The notes beneath the pieces are model-generated. The model saw only the letters and a list, made by a program, of their open reading frames with translations, had not been told where the DNA came from and did no database searches. From Muscardinus avellanarius (Eukaryota > Chordata > Mammalia > Rodentia > Gliridae), in contig OY726560.1 in NCBI GenBank assembly GCA_963383645.1, forward strand, positions 30,565,173 through 30,629,172: a stretch of DNA of 64,000 nucleotides, written 5' to 3'. This document shows, piece after piece, positions 11,729 through 24,137 of the stretch. Position 1 is the stretch's first letter; each line of letters starts with the position of its first letter. Made by a program: the position numbers and the translations under genes.

Positions 11729-13309
11729 GATTAGAGTGTTTATTATCTGAATACTACACCTTTTGGAATGTAATGAAGGAAAACAACACGCAAACAAAAT
11801 TCCATATTGTTGAAAAGCAAATGACACATAGAAAATGATTTACAATATGTATGTAACAAAAATTATTACACAAATATGTGCACATGTGTTAACAGTAAAT
11901 TATGTGCCACCTGGTGGAAGAATGGGATACAGTTGTAAATATGACTATTTATGAGCCTTCTGAGTTTGCTATTGTACTAAAGAAAAAGAGAAATGCAGAG
12001 CTCCATGATGACCTATGTCATGGGTTCTAGATTGGAGACAAGAGTTTTGTTAGAGATTGTCACTTCTGATGTATACGTTTCCCCAAATAAAAAGTTTTTC
12101 ATGTTTCTCTATTTTTCTAAGTTTTTCAAAAATTTAGCCAAGTTTCAACTCTTCAACAATTATCTCACTATCCTATTTCCATCCATGATAATCATGACCT
12201 GTTCACCAAGAGTTAAGCCTGAATCTCTCCTTGGACAATACCATATCCTATTTATAGGACTAGTTGTCTTTTTAATCCATAGATATCATCACCTTAAATG
12301 TCATACTTCATTCCAGAACATGGAATTTTACTTCAATTCACAAATCTGCATAATTAATAGGTGCACAGAGAGATGACCAATCAAATTATCTCTTCCAATG
12401 TCTATCAGTGATTAATCACTGAACATTTGGTATTCCTGTCACGCATTCATAGCAAAATATTATCTGTTGTTATAAGGAATATATTACTTCTTATTATCCA
12501 GTGATTAAAAAAACATAAAAGTACATCAAAGGAAAGAAAAATGATAATGCTAAAAGTGAAATTTGAATTAAATATGAAGAGTTACTTTTGAGTATATGGA
12601 CTTTGCTGTCATTCAAACCTTCAGATATGTTGCCTGGTGAGCTTAGTGAAGAAAAGATTATTGTTCTCAATGAGGAAAGAGTCTTTGAGAGAAGGGTTAA
12701 AAATGTCCCAGAGGAGATGACATGAATGAAGAGAAAAGCAAGGACAATGTTCCCATTAAAAGAAAACTTAGAATAATGTGGATATCTACATTAAAAGAAA
12801 ACTTAGAATATGACACTGACAACCTAATTTGTAAAATGTAGACAACCAATCCAAATTTAGGGAGAGACATTCTTTATTGTTAAAGACAAGAAGTAGAAGG
12901 TAAGCACTTGTAAATTATGTTTGATAAGTTTCTAGAAAGAAATAGAATAACTTTTTCCCCAATGTTTCTGTTTTAAAGTATACTAAATAAATATTAGCTC
13001 TGCTAATTTTAATGTCTCAGTATTCTAATAACCTATAGTAAGATAAATCGAATATTTTGGCAAAAATTTATAAACTACACAGAACTGTCATAAATTTCCC
13101 TGTTGACTTTTAAAATCATCTTGTATATTTTCACCTTTCACTTATTTTTTACAGTTCTACGCTGCTACCTTTCTTTCCCTTTAGCTATAGTTACATACAT
13201 ACTTACACAGCAACTAGTAAGCACTCGGAGGGAAAATAAAATAGAACGACTGGAACAGAATAACAAGTATGTATTGTTGGAAAAGGCTTTTCTGTTGTAA
13301 TCATAAAAT
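11729..13309. other. Unique AT-rich sequence, no gene seen
   Basis: I see no recognisable family. A 22-bp segment containing cattaaaagaaaacttagaa is repeated directly near 12755 and 12790. A 127-codon frame at 11993-12376 has no supporting features and is treated as chance. Confidence 0.5.
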
Positions 13310-13450
13310 GATCCTGTGAAATAAGTTACCATTGGCCCTCCCCTACTTACTTGCATTGTTTGTGAGTAAAGTAAGAATAAGAAACAGAAGTGCTGTGCCA
13401 TCATCATGGAGATTTGAAGAGCCAGAGCTTGGAACCCAACTCATATTTAT
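13310..13450 (-). mobile_element. Possible MIR fragment
   Basis: Minus-strand resemblance to the MIR 5' half (gaagagccagagcttggaac is close to the MIR tRNA-derived segment). Weak and short. Confidence 0.35.
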
Positions 13451-15233
13451 CTGAATTTATAGCCACGTTTTTTTCAACTTTACTATGCAGTTTTTCCAAA
13501 GAATTTTTACACGAGGTAATGTATTTTTAGCATAGCAGATACCTTATATGGTTTTTCGATAGGATATAGTGCAGCTGAAATCATTCATACCCCGAATTTG
13601 CTGATTGAGAAGCTCACAGTGCATGATCAACAGTCTAAACTTTTCTATTTTAAATAAACAAAACTTTCAGCAGCTCACTGCTGACACCACTTTCAGTCTA
13701 TTTAACTGGCCAAATATTGGCATACTACTACAGCTAGAGACAAGAACATTTGCTTAAGCTTATACATAACCAAGAGTTTCCCATTTAGAAAGAAGTTATA
13801 TAGCAACATAACTTCACATGGGAGAATGATTGTAGACAGGAGTGTAAGCACTTGGAGAGATGTGGATGGAATATCTCTATAGCTTTAGAATATTGCTTTT
13901 ATTGGTGGAAAAAGTCAATTCTGATAAAGATCTATAAGTATAGGGAACAGAAATTGGTCTTTAATTTCTTTGCATTTAATCGTATTTAATTCCCTGGCAT
14001 CTAAAACTCTGGCAATCATGCAATCATCAAAACATTTCAGCAAATTCTTAACTAGGAAACTTAACACCTACTTACACTATTGTTAGCTTCAGTAGTTCAA
14101 AGAATGCAAAGTCAATAGCAATTAGGAAAGAAAACCTTTGAGAAAGAAAAAGATAGCTATAAAACACCTAATTGTTTCTTTAAAAACCTACTCCCTTGGC
14201 ACCTTCAAATGCTAATGAAATGTCATTTCCCCATGACAAATAGCACACAGTTCTTTCTCTTGTGTACAGGAAAAGAGGCATGAAGGCATACTGTGACAAT
14301 GTATATAATATCCTTCATTATTAAAACTTGCGGTATTCTTAATGTTACCTGCTTATAATTAATGTGTAAGTGATTCCAGAAGCTTAAATGCCATCCTCTA
14401 TTGTTGCTTAGCAACAATCAAACTGTATGAAATACTGCCAGGGTATTGACTGTGGGCATGAAGGATAAATCTGCTTTGGAATTATTGCAGTGGGATTGCT
14501 CCCTTAGGAATCTTTTAGGCATTGTCACTCTGTAACTTAGTTGAAGTAAACTTGCCTTGCTAATGAAAATCTGGTCTAAATAAATTTGAGGCTGTCTGAA
14601 AATGGCCTTTTTGTAGATATTTTACTACAACAAAGACAATTATTGCTCAAGAATATATTAAATTATATTGTTTCTAACAGTTTATTGTTTAAAAATTAAA
14701 CTAATATTAACCATACTTTGAACTAAAAATGCAATGATTTTTTTTTCTCAAATCTTGACAGAACAAGCAGATGTATATCCATGGTTAATTCTACATGGTT
14801 CTCTTGGACCATAAACATTACTGTGTATAAAAAATGTAAAATAAAATAGAAATTGAGCCAGTTATCCAAAAGTTATATTTCTTCCAAAAAATAATGACAA
14901 ATATAAGAAATGTATTGTGCCCAGAGAATCATGTGGTTGTGTGCACTACTATCATGACTGTTTGTGTCCTTACTCTGGAAAATCTCTTTTTAACTCCCTC
15001 CCCTTCATTTCTGTGTTTTCCCTAAAGATTACAGACTTATGAGTTAGTTTTTATTTAGCCATATCTTTACACAAACATGAAGTTCTAAAAATATGGTGAG
15101 ATGCTACTGATGTGGCTATTGGTTTCAATATGGAGGAAGGGGACCATGACTCCTGTTTAGTGATTTCTCAACTCCATCAGCAGCCAAGTTGTTACTATTA
15201 CTTTTGGTTTTCTGTTTTTAAGCAAAACAATAC
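13451..15233. other. Unique AT-rich sequence, no gene seen
   Basis: No repeat family, RNA gene or convincing frame. It holds the near-palindromic X-box-like site at 14403-14415, listed separately. Confidence 0.5.
14403..14415. promoter_or_regulatory. Possible RFX X-box-like palindrome
   Basis: gttgcttagcaac is a dyad of GTTGC and GCAAC half-sites. RFX proteins bind such imperfect palindromes. This is a sequence match only, with no gene nearby, so function is speculative. Confidence 0.25.
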
Positions 15234-15968
15234 TGTTAGAGTTAGATATAAATTTCCCCCTAAAGAGTTCATTCATTAATGTGTGGAGTTGATATAATTG
15301 AATCATGAAGGGCATAATCCCAGATGCAGATAAATATATTGTAATAGATTTACCTGGATGCTACTCTGTAGGCTGGTAGTGTGTGCCTGGAGAAGGTGAT
15401 CCCTGGGGGTGTGGCCTTGGAGAATAAATATGGTTTCTCCTCCCATGGCATACTCTCTTTCTTCTGGCCTCTATAATGTAAACATAGTTCATGTGCAGTC
15501 CCTTTGTCTATTTCTTGTTGCCATGTCCTGCAATTTGTGGTCCCTGGCCTCGCATGGACTGAACCCCAAACCATAAGAAAATAAATCTCCTTCCTCTAAG
15601 TTATGTGGCCAATATTTTAAATTATAGCTGTTAGGGAGAAATGGGTCACAGGAGCAACTCTAGATAAAGACGGACATTCTATAGCTGAGCATATAAGGAG
15701 GCCTAACTGAGGGGTTGAGAGGAGGGAAGAGGGAAATTCTCTAAAGCACATGATGTACTTTAACAAACATATCAACCTCATGAACTAATCCAAGCATGAG
15801 AAGGAGGGAAAGGGAGGAATGGGGTGGGAATTGGGTAAGGGCTAATTGGATGATGTGTGCATATATGTCTCCACCATCTTTTATCCCATTATATATGACT
15901 ACAATGCACCAATAAAAAATTTAAAAAATAATGAATAAATTGTAGCTGCAAGAATGCTGACCAGAACA
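15234..15968 (+). mobile_element. MaLR-like LTR interrupted by an L1 3' end
   Basis: It begins tgttagagttagatataaat and carries late-LTR motifs, including actgaaccccaaaccataag and gaaaataaatctccttcctc, before the L1 interruption. It resumes after 15948 and ends ..aatgctgaccagaaca. The sense of the polyadenylation region indicates plus orientation. The family is assigned by resemblance to the two LTRs at 28.5 and 31.5 kb. Confidence 0.55.
15631..15936 (+). mobile_element. 5'-truncated L1 3' UTR (family B)
   Basis: About 300 bp of L1 3' UTR closely matching the one at 4360-4660, ending caatgcaccaataaaaaatt plus an A-rich tail. It is flanked by a 12-bp target-site duplication with one mismatch: aaattatagctg at 15619-15630 and aaattgtagctg at 15937-15948. 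Confidence 0.85.
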
Positions 15969-16169
15969 CTTTACCCAAATTTGCAATAACTAAAGCTTTC
16001 TCTTAGATATAAAACTTAGACCAAAATTGTTTTGATCACTTTCCAGATAATTTTGGAGAAAGTCTTGTTACACTCATCTTGGTTTTTATGTAGAGTAATG
16101 CTAACACATCAGTGAACATGGTCTGCATTCTCTTCTTTGACTGTTTCACAGAATGGCATTCTTTTATTT

Positions 16170-16375
16170 TCTTTATTTTCTCCTCTTTTTATTGGGTATT
16201 GAACCCAGTGGCATTTTACCTCTGAGTAACACCCCAGTCCAATTTTATTTATTTATTTTTCTGTTTTGAAGCAGCGTTGCTACATTGTTGGGGCTGTCCT
16301 CAAACCTGCCATCCTTTTGTCTTAGATTCCCAGTTACTGGAATGCTGGGCTCTGTACCAGCAGGGCATGAGATGA
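16170..16375 (-). mobile_element. Diverged MEN-type SINE
   Basis: Minus-strand ID half (ttgaacccagtggcatttta) and B1 half (tcctcaaacctgccatcctt). Quite diverged at its B1 end. Confidence 0.75.
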
Positions 16376-16856
16376 TATGATAAAAAAAAAAAACAAAAAA
16401 AAAAACTGCTCTTGAGATTCTATTTCTGGTCTTGAAGAGAGGAGGATAAGACAAGAGAACCAAACTTCCCAAGTAAAACTCAGCTCTTCCTTTTATTACA
16501 GGCTTACAAAGTTAAGATTTGGTCATTAAATCACTGAGCATTGTGTCAGAAATGCTTTAGAAGATATGTCATTATCTGCAGCTCCCTATTTAAGGTGGTC
16601 TTAAACCCTTAAATAAAGCAAACAAAAGGTGCAGTAAAACAGATGGATATAGCTTGGTGAAAGGTCATCAAGTTCACTGTTTTCAGTTCCCTCAAGGAAA
16701 GCAATCTTCTGCCAACCAGTCTTCTGTAATCTTCGGCATCACCACCACCATGTCCTGCTGAATGTCATACTCTTAATAATGAGAAGACATACAGAAAGAG
16801 CCACACTCAGACGAGATATATGAATAAAATATATAGTTGTTAAAAGACTACAAAAT

Positions 16857-17072
16857 GACCGGGCATGGTGGTGCAAGCTTGTAATCCCAGCATTCAGGAG
16901 GCTGAGACTGGAGGATCACGGTTCGCGAACATCCTCAGCTACTTAATGAGCCCCTCTGCAACTTAGTGAGACCCTGTTTCAAAATAAAGAATAAAAAATA
17001 GAGCAGGGGGTTTAGCTCGGAGGTCAAATGCCTCTGGGTTCCATCCCCAGACCCCCCCCCAAAAGGAAATAA
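16857..17072 (+). mobile_element. MEN-type SINE with target-site duplication
   Basis: Plus-strand dimer: B1 half from ccgggcatggtggtgcaag, then the linker ataaagaataaaaaatagag, then the ID half (gggtttagctcggaggtcaa ... gggttccatccccag). Flanked by a perfect 15-bp duplication, aaaagactacaaaat, at 16842-16856 and 17073-17087. Confidence 0.93.
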
Positions 17073-17087
17073 AAAAGACTACAAAAT

Positions 17088-17574
17088 ATCAATCAATCAT
17101 CTACTCAAATTATGCACCTAAATGAAACTAATGAATGAAGGGAGTAGTGGATTCTCACAGCCTATTCAAATTAGCCATTAAATTATTATTTAGCTTTCTC
17201 TGTCCTAATTGACTAATCACACAAGAACAATATTTTCATTACAATTTTACTTTTCATGACAAGTCACATTTAAAAGAGAATACAAAGTGATTGATGGGAT
17301 AATTCAAATTCACTAAGTTTTATATAAAATATTTTGATAGTTCTATAACTTATTATTAAAGCTTCATTACCATGTATTAAGAATCTAAACAATCCCTTCT
17401 GATGTATACCTAGTCAAGTGCATGGACTTGAAAAATTTTTAAATTAGACATCAATTTTGATGAACATCAGACTCTTTAAAGAGGATTTTGAGAACACTTA
17501 GCAGAAGTACCTATAAAGACTATAATTAATGAGATCCAGAATGACATATTTTTATTTTTAGAACCACAGATTCA
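17088..17574. other. Unassigned AT-rich sequence
   Basis: Nothing recognised. Confidence 0.5.
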
Positions 17575-18200
17575 TTTCTGGGATAAATCAATATATCCTC
17601 TCTCCAAAAAATCTAACTAAACCCAGAGCAAGAAAGAAGAAAATAATAAAGACTACAGAGATATTAAAAAAAAAACTAGAAAAGAGAAGACAATAGAAAA
17701 AAATCAATAAAACCAGAAGTATTTTTAATAACAATATTGGAAAATGGATAGGCTATTCAAAAAAATATACAAATAACCAAAATTAGAAATAAATAAGAAG
17801 ACATCACAATTGAGCTATAAACACTAAAGAGTATGATGAAATGTTTTCAATAAACATGCTTGAAATGTTTTCAATAAACATGCTTACAAAAGATGCAACA
17901 CATAAAAAGAGAATATTTGAGATATGAAAATGTAACCACCTTGATTTGTCATCAAATATCACAGATATGTACCAAATTATAATATATCTCATTAATAATT
18001 ATAGATATATGTCAAAAACAAAAATATTAAGTCAGAAGCAAGGATATAACTAGTCTTGAGATGCGATTCAATCATTATAAGGCAATCCCAAAAAAAGAAA
18101 AAAGTGAAAAACTAAATAGTAAATACATACAATTAGTAAATGAAAACATTTCACAAAGAAAAGTCTAGGTCCAGATGGACTTATTGTTATTATTCTCTAG
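17575..18200 (+). mobile_element. Ancient L1 ORF2 fragment (RT region)
   Basis: A-rich sequence with decayed L1 ORF2 landmarks: the segment near 17700 resembles the INKTKSWF region, and aagtctaggtccagatggac near 18160 resembles the SPGPDG motif before the RT core. Many stops. A 24-bp tandem duplication lies inside at 17837-17884. Confidence 0.6.
17837..17884. repeat. 24-bp perfect tandem duplication
   Basis: Two adjacent copies of a unit beginning tgaaatgttttcaataaaca. This looks like a small slippage event. Confidence 0.9.
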
Positions 18201-18855
18201 TTGTTCTGAAATTTATAATAAATTTCTTTAGACTACGGTTATCTTACTGTGCTATAGAATGTTAAACTGATTTTTCCACCTACCTCTACTTTGATTAAGT
18301 TCAGATAATTTGCCATTTTAGGGTTTATCCATGACATTTAAATTATCTGATATGAATATACGTGCAAAGTAATGTATTAACAAATAAATATAGTGTAATG
18401 ATGTAATGGAATTTGATTATATTCTGTGTTCATTTCAGAAAAGCAAAGGCACTTCAATATGAAAAAATGTTTGTGTCCAACTCTAATTTCTGAATGTGTT
18501 CTTTGTACCAAGAGCTTTATGATTTTCCTGCAATTATTATTGAACATTCATATATACCTTTCCCACTTGTTGTATGCTCAATAATGGCCAGCAACAACCA
18601 ATAAAAAACAAAAACTGAATAATATAATTTCAGTTAAAGATCAGGGCTATGAGGAAAACAAGAGTAAAAGAGAAATGAGCATATACTGAGGGTACTGTAG
18701 AGAGAAATTAAACTTGGGCAAAGATATCTAAATAGTATAAAATAAGTATTTTAGTCTTTACTTTTTATATTTTCCTTAGTAGCAATAGTATTCAAATGAC
18801 CCATTTATTTTGAAATAATTAAACTATCTTACATGTTTTAGTATAAAGTACTATC
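18201..18855. other. Unassigned AT-rich sequence
   Basis: Nothing recognised. Confidence 0.45.
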
Positions 18856-19052
18856 TTTTTTTTTTTTTTTTTTTTTGGTGTTACTGAGGTTCCTGGAATC
18901 CCTTCTACGGCCAGGCTACACTCCCAGATCTATTTTATATTTTTTTTATTTGGAAACAGGGTCTCTTAAGCCAGAGAGGCTGGCTCCGCGATTCTCCTGT
19001 CTCCGCCTCCCAAGCACGGGGATTACAAGCGTGTGCCACCACGCCCGGCTTT
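18856..19052 (-). mobile_element. MEN-type SINE, well preserved
   Basis: Minus strand: poly-T of about 20 bases, ID half (gttcctggaatcccttctac, gctacactcccagatc), central tttggaaacagggtctctta, then B1 half ending gtgtgccaccacgcccggc. Retained CpGs (ccgcgattc, gcacgggg) suggest a young copy. Confidence 0.92.
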
Positions 19053-19464
19053 TTCATAGCTTTTTAAATAGTTTCTGTTAACTGACATTTTATTTTTGTT
19101 TCAGAGAATGTCAATAAAAATATTTCTTAATTTCTAAATTGCAATTAGCTAGGTGCTTTTTACATACTATATTTATTTAATACTTCTTTCTGATCAAAAT
19201 ATAGAAAATTTTGAAATTCAGATGCACTTGACTAGGAGTTTAAATATTTAGTACTTATGTAAAAGAAAAAAGTTAAACTAAATAATCTTAAAACTCCTAA
19301 TTGCAAATATACATACACACTCAGAAATACAAATTATTTTGAAAGACAGTTTTAGTGAGAGATATTTAACAAGAATAAACATTTAATTGAGAATTTGTTG
19401 AGTTTGAAAGTTTCATTAACCTTAAAAACCTCTTGTCAGAAATTTACTTAAAATTATAGCACAT

Positions 19465-19600
19465 TTTTAAAAATTATTTTATTGTTGCACTGCAATTATA
19501 CATCAAAGTGAGGTTCAATGTGTTAAAAACATACATGGACATAGGTCTTTATGTATTTTTCTTCAGATCTCACTCTGTTACCCCCTTCTGCCTTATAATA
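19465..19600 (-). mobile_element. Old L1 3' UTR end fragment
   Basis: ttgttgcactgcaattatac then atcaaagtgaggttcaatgt matches the complement of an older L1 3' end also present at 43370 and 48895. Confidence 0.6.
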
Positions 19601-20780
19601 GCAGTTAGTGAGATTTATAGTAATAGTTTCACATAGTACACTTAGAAACATTTCAAGTGTCAGCTATCATCTTAGCATCTGCACTTGATTTTATTATTAT
19701 TCACTAATTTCCTGTCTGAAAACTTATATTTGGATTCCAATCCAGTGATTTCCCTGTGGTTTATTCTTTTGTTATGAGCTTCAAAGGCAATTAACTTTCC
19801 TTGCATGGCCTGCCTGCTTGGCCTCACATATCAGCATTGGGAAACATTAGGAGAGCAATTTTCTTATGCATATTTTTTCAACTTAAATTTTCTTCTTTCT
19901 TAAAATTGCAGTCAAGAATTGCCACTCATTTCCTGAGAAATTGCTCTCCTCACCTTTCCCATTTCAGGCTCACTAGCTAAGATCTTAATCCTGTTTTCCT
20001 CCAGGGTAGATTGCTTATTAAAAAAATTGTGTAACTCTGACATTAACACTTGTTTTAAAAATTTTCTAGCAATTTCTAGGCAAATTTTAATTGATAATGG
20101 ATCACAGTGTTTACATGCCAGGAATGGGTCATCAGATATCCAAAGTTAAGTGAGTTAAGAAAATAAACTACAAAGAGAAATTTCAAGTAATAGTGAGCTG
20201 GGGTTAGAATTCACCTCAATCCAAATTATTTCTTAAAACCAAAGTTCTCTTTGACCCAGCATATATAATTTAAAACCAGAGAGACTGCTTGCAAAGATAG
20301 GTGGGATTGCCCTACAAAAGGCAAGAGGTGTTGCTTCATTAAAAGTCTATGTCTTTTGTGTTCCTCATGGTAACTCATTTTAAAATATTTCATTCTCTGT
20401 GATAAAATAAATATGTGTTTATATCGATTAATTTTTCAGCACTTGAGTACCTTAATCAAGAATCAATATTTCAAATACTAGTATTTCTGCTATAATTATT
20501 AAAATCTATATTGGACAGATCAGAAAGTATGTTTATTAGCAAGACTTTTAGAAAAAATACTTTTATTGGTATAATAGTGTTGATCACATAAGCATTTGGC
20601 TACGAATATAGATCTAATTTTCCTAAGATTAGGTATAATTATTTGGAAAGCAGGACATATAGCTCTTGAGTCCTATTATCTTATTGGTACTGATTGTATA
20701 TGGTTTTATTGACCCTGGTGTTTCATTTTATTATTAAAGGTTCTCTGAAATAATATAATTCATGGGAGATATATTTGAGG
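19601..20780. other. Unique sequence, no gene seen
   Basis: No family or gene recognised. Confidence 0.5.
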
Positions 20781-20786
20781 ATTTAA

Positions 20787-20862
20787 TATATATATATACA
20801 TTACATATAATATATACACATATATACATATATACAGATTATGTATATATACATAATCTAAA
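20787..20862. repeat. AT/TATA-rich palindromic low-complexity tract
   Basis: Alternating TA/CA steps, with gattatgtatatatacataatc forming a near-perfect hairpin. It abuts an older repeat on its right. Confidence 0.85.
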
Positions 20863-20865
20863 AAA

Positions 20866-21290
20866 GGAGATTTATCAAATTGACCTGACTCAGAAGCAGT
20901 GTAGTCCCAGTTGCTAACCTGTACACAGAGAGACAGTGGAAACAACAATTGCTGAGTGACCAAAGAGCTGGAGTCTCAGGAGAATCCAATGATGTAATCT
21001 CTGTCCAAGATCGAAAGCATAGAAAACTGTCCAAAGAATCATCAGTGAAGAGTCCTGTTGGAAGCCCAAGAGCTGAAATCTGATGTTCTCAAATAAGCGC
21101 AGACACACCTGCACCCAGAAAGAATAAGCTTTCCTCACCCTGCTTCCTCCTTCTTCCACCTTTTTCCATCTGTGGCCCCAGCCTATTGGATGGTACTTCC
21201 CACATTTAGGGCAGGATTTTCCCTACAATCTACTGTGGCACATGCCAATCATCTCATCAACACATTGTAAATTAACATAATCCTAAATGT
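20866..21290 (-). mobile_element. Ancient interspersed repeat, family not assigned
   Basis: On the minus strand it has the layout of a widespread mammalian repeat: a purine-rich start, repeated cttgg/ctcctgagactc-like segments, then gataaatctccttttttaga leading into a TATA-rich tract. I cannot name the family with confidence. Confidence 0.4.
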
Positions 21291-21479
21291 CTTAGTCTAG
21301 TAAGTTTGAAATTCCAAATTAACTATTATATCCACTTATATCTATGTTCAAATCCTTTACCATTGATCTTTCTTCTTTCTTTCTTTCCTTTCTTTTTTTT
21401 TATAACAGAGGTTGAATTCAGGGGCATTCCAACTCCTAGCTATACCCCCATTGTTTATTTAATCTTAGCTTATTTTTTT

Positions 21480-23114
21480 AAAGGGGTTCTTTTTTGCATC
21501 TATGTTCATTAAGGATATTGGTCTGTAGTTTTCCTTTCTTGAGGTATCTTTATTTGGTTTGGGGATTAATGTGATACTGGCCTCATAGAAGGAATTTGGA
21601 AGAGTTCCATCTCTTTCAATTTCCCGGAACGTGTTATGAAGTATTGGTATTAGTTGTTCACTGAAGGTTTTGTAGAATTCAGCTGGGAACCCATCTGGGC
21701 CTGGGCTTTTCTTTGGTGGAAGAGTTTTTATTGCCGTTTCTATTTCTTTGGTTGTTATTGGTTGGTTTAGGCTTGCTATGTCCTCTTGGTTGAGTGTAGG
21801 AAGGTTAACTGTGTTTAGAAATCTGTCAATTTCATCCAGGTTTTCAAATCTATTGGAGTATAAATTTTTAAAGTAGTTTCTGATAATGTTTTGAATTTCT
21901 TCACTATCAGTGGTGATATCTCCTTTTTCATTTCTAATTTTGGTAATTTGAGTTGATTCTCTTTTTCTTTTGGTTAGGTTGGCCAGGGGTTTATCAATTC
22001 TATTAATCTTTTCAAAGAACCAACTTTTTGTTTTATTGATTCTTTGAATTGTTTTTTTGTTCTCTATTTCATTTATTTCTGCTCTAATTTTGATGATTTC
22101 TCGTCTTCTGCTGGCTTTGGGAATGGATTGTTGCAGAATTTCTAGATCCTTGAGTTGTTTCATTAGGTTCTTTACTTGGTGGTTCTCCATCCTTTTTATG
22201 TGGGCACTCAATGCGATAAACTTTCCTCTTAGTACTGCCTTCATGGTGTCCCATAGGTTTTGGTGGGTTGTGTCTCTGTTTTCGTTTGTTTCCATAAATT
22301 TCTTTATTTCTTCCCTAATTTCTGCTCTTACCCATTCGTCATTTAGTAGTGTATCATTCATTCTCCATGAATTTGAATACTTTCTTTCGAGTTTCCTGTT
22401 GTTGATTTCTACTTTTATTCCATTGTGGTCTGAAAAGATGCATGGGATTATATTACATTTTTTGAATTTGCTGGTATTTTCTTTGTGTCCCAGGATGTGA
22501 TCTATTTTGGAGAAGGTTCCATGGGCTGCTGAGAAGAAAGTGTATTCTGTAGTTCCTGGTTGAAATACTCTGAAAACGTCTATTAGGTCCATTTGGTTTA
22601 TGGTTTCCTTTAGTTCTAGAGCATCTTTACTCATCTTTTGCCTCGAAGATCGATCCAGTGGTGTGAGAGGCGTATTAAAGTCTCCCAGAATTATTGTATT
22701 TGGGTCTACTTGGGATCTTATGTCCAGAAGGGTTTGTTTTACGAATGTGGTTGCACCCACATTTGGGGCATAAATATTTACTATCATTATATCTTCTTGG
22801 TGTATTGTTCCTTTTAATAAAAGGAAGTGCCCTGATTTGTCTCTTTTGATGTGTTTTATTTTAAAGTCTGTTTTGTTGGATATCAGGGTTGCTACCCCTG
22901 CTCTTTTTCGGTCACTGGTGGCATGGTATATCTTTTTCCATCCTTTCACCTTCAACCTGTGAATGTCTTTGGCTGTGAGATGAGTTTCTTGCAGACAGCA
23001 TATGTTTGGATTATGTTTCCTAATCCACATTGCCAGTCTATGTCTTTTGATTGGTGAGTTAAGTCCTTTGACATTAAGTGATATTATTGAAATATGCTTT
23101 TTGTTTTCTGCCAT
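21480..23114 (-). CDS. L1 ORF2, N-terminal part (endonuclease domain), disconnected
   Basis: ORF2 encodes the endonuclease and reverse transcriptase that nick target DNA and copy L1 RNA. This piece starts at an ATG 45 bp after the ORF1 stop and covers about 538 codons. The APE-type endonuclease (residues 1-239) keeps its key residues: N14 (LNVKGLNS), E43 (LQETHL), D145 and N147 (GDFNTPL), D229 and H230 (SDHNG). Then come the linker, the SPGPDG motif and the NYRPISLMN start of the reverse transcriptase. The final residues (about KNPFKKIS) are read from the target-site duplication and flanking DNA, where a stop follows. The RT active site is absent here and lies in the plus-strand piece. Confidence 0.93.
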
Positions 23115-23159
23115 TTTGTGTTCTGTCTACTCTTGGGTGTTGTGATCTTTCTTCTTTAC

Positions 23160-24137
23160 TTAAATGGCCCACTTATTAACTTCCTCGCTTCTCTGATTCT
23201 GGAGTCTGCTTCTTTTTTCTTCCTTATGATTTATTTCTTTAAGAATTTTCTCTAGTGTTGGCTTTGAATTCATGAATTTTTTGAGATTCTGTTTATCCTG
23301 AAAGACTTTGACTTCCCCATTGATCTTGAATAGTAGTTTTGCTGGGTAGATTAATTTGGGCTGGAAGTTATGTTCTTCCAGGGTCTGAATCACGTCATAC
23401 CAGTCTCTCCTAGCATTCCTGACCTGGGTTGTATAGTCTGGGGTGATTCTTATTGTTTTGCCTCTATATGTCACCTGTCCTTTTGTTCTTACTGCTTTTA
23501 AGATTCCTTCCTTGGCCTCTATGCTGGTCAATTTGGTTATTATGTGGCGTGGAGTGGTTTTTCTTTGGTCCTGTCTCAGTGGAGTTCTGTATGCCTCCTG
23601 TACTTGAAGATTCAAGTCTCTTTCCATATTTGGAAAATTCTCTGAGATTATTTCCTTGAAGATATTACATATGCCCTTGGTCTGTACCTCTATCCCTTCC
23701 TCAATGCCTATTATCCGTAAATTAGGGCGCTTCATATTATCCCATAATTGCTGGATGTTTAGGTTTTGTTGCTGTAAAGATTTCTGTATATCGCTGACTG
23801 TGTTTTCGGTTTGGGATGTACTGTCTTCTAATATTGATATTCTGTTTTCCATTTCATCTAATCTTCCAGAGTTTCTTTCTATTGCTGTCTTCATTTCACT
23901 TATTGCCTCTTTCATTTCATTCCAGACCTCTTTCTGATTCTTTTTTAGTGTTTCTATTTCACCTTTAACCTCCTCTATACTTGTTTTAAAACCTTTCATC
24001 ATATTGAACAACAAGATTCTGAACTCCCCTTCTTGCATTTCTAGTAGGTCAGTATTCGTGATTTCTGCTGTCTCTTCATAACTCCTGGTTCTCATATTTA
24101 TAGTGTTCTCTGTCCTGTTTTTCTGATTTCTACCCAT
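23160..24137 (-). CDS. L1 ORF1 protein (RNA-binding chaperone), intact
   Basis: A 325-residue frame, close to the usual L1 ORF1p length. ORF1p forms trimers that coat L1 RNA into a ribonucleoprotein. Residues 1-45 are a polar N-terminus. About 45-135 is a heptad-rich coiled coil (for example VKGEIETLKKNQ, LDEMENRISILE). About 138-225 is the RRM with the conserved LRIIGIEEG start. From about 228 is the C-terminal domain, including RNARRDW. ORF2 begins 45 bp after the stop, as in other L1s. No frameshift or stop is visible. In its present position it still follows its own 5' UTR (24138-25098) on the minus strand, so ORF1 expression is possible in principle. Confidence 0.95.
   Translation of the reverse strand: MGRNQKNRTENTINMRTRSYEETAEITNTDLLEMQEGEFRILLFNMMKGFKTSIEEVKGEIETLKKNQKEVWNEMKEAISEMKTAIERNSGRLDEMENRISILEDSTSQTENTVSDIQKSLQQQNLNIQQLWDNMKRPNLRIIGIEEGIEVQTKGICNIFKEIISENFPNMERDLNLQVQEAYRTPLRQDQRKTTPRHIITKLTSIEAKEGILKAVRTKGQVTYRGKTIRITPDYTTQVRNARRDWYDVIQTLEEHNFQPKLIYPAKLLFKINGEVKVFQDKQNLKKFMNSKPTLEKILKEINHKEEKRSRLQNQRSEEVNKWAI

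Noticed and set aside
11993..12376. A 127-codon frame in unique sequence
   Set aside because: Ordinary AT-rich composition, no domain, signal peptide or splice context.
22057..22500. A 147-codon plus-strand frame, and others antisense to the L1 ORFs
   Set aside because: Shadows on the opposite strand of ORF1 and ORF2.
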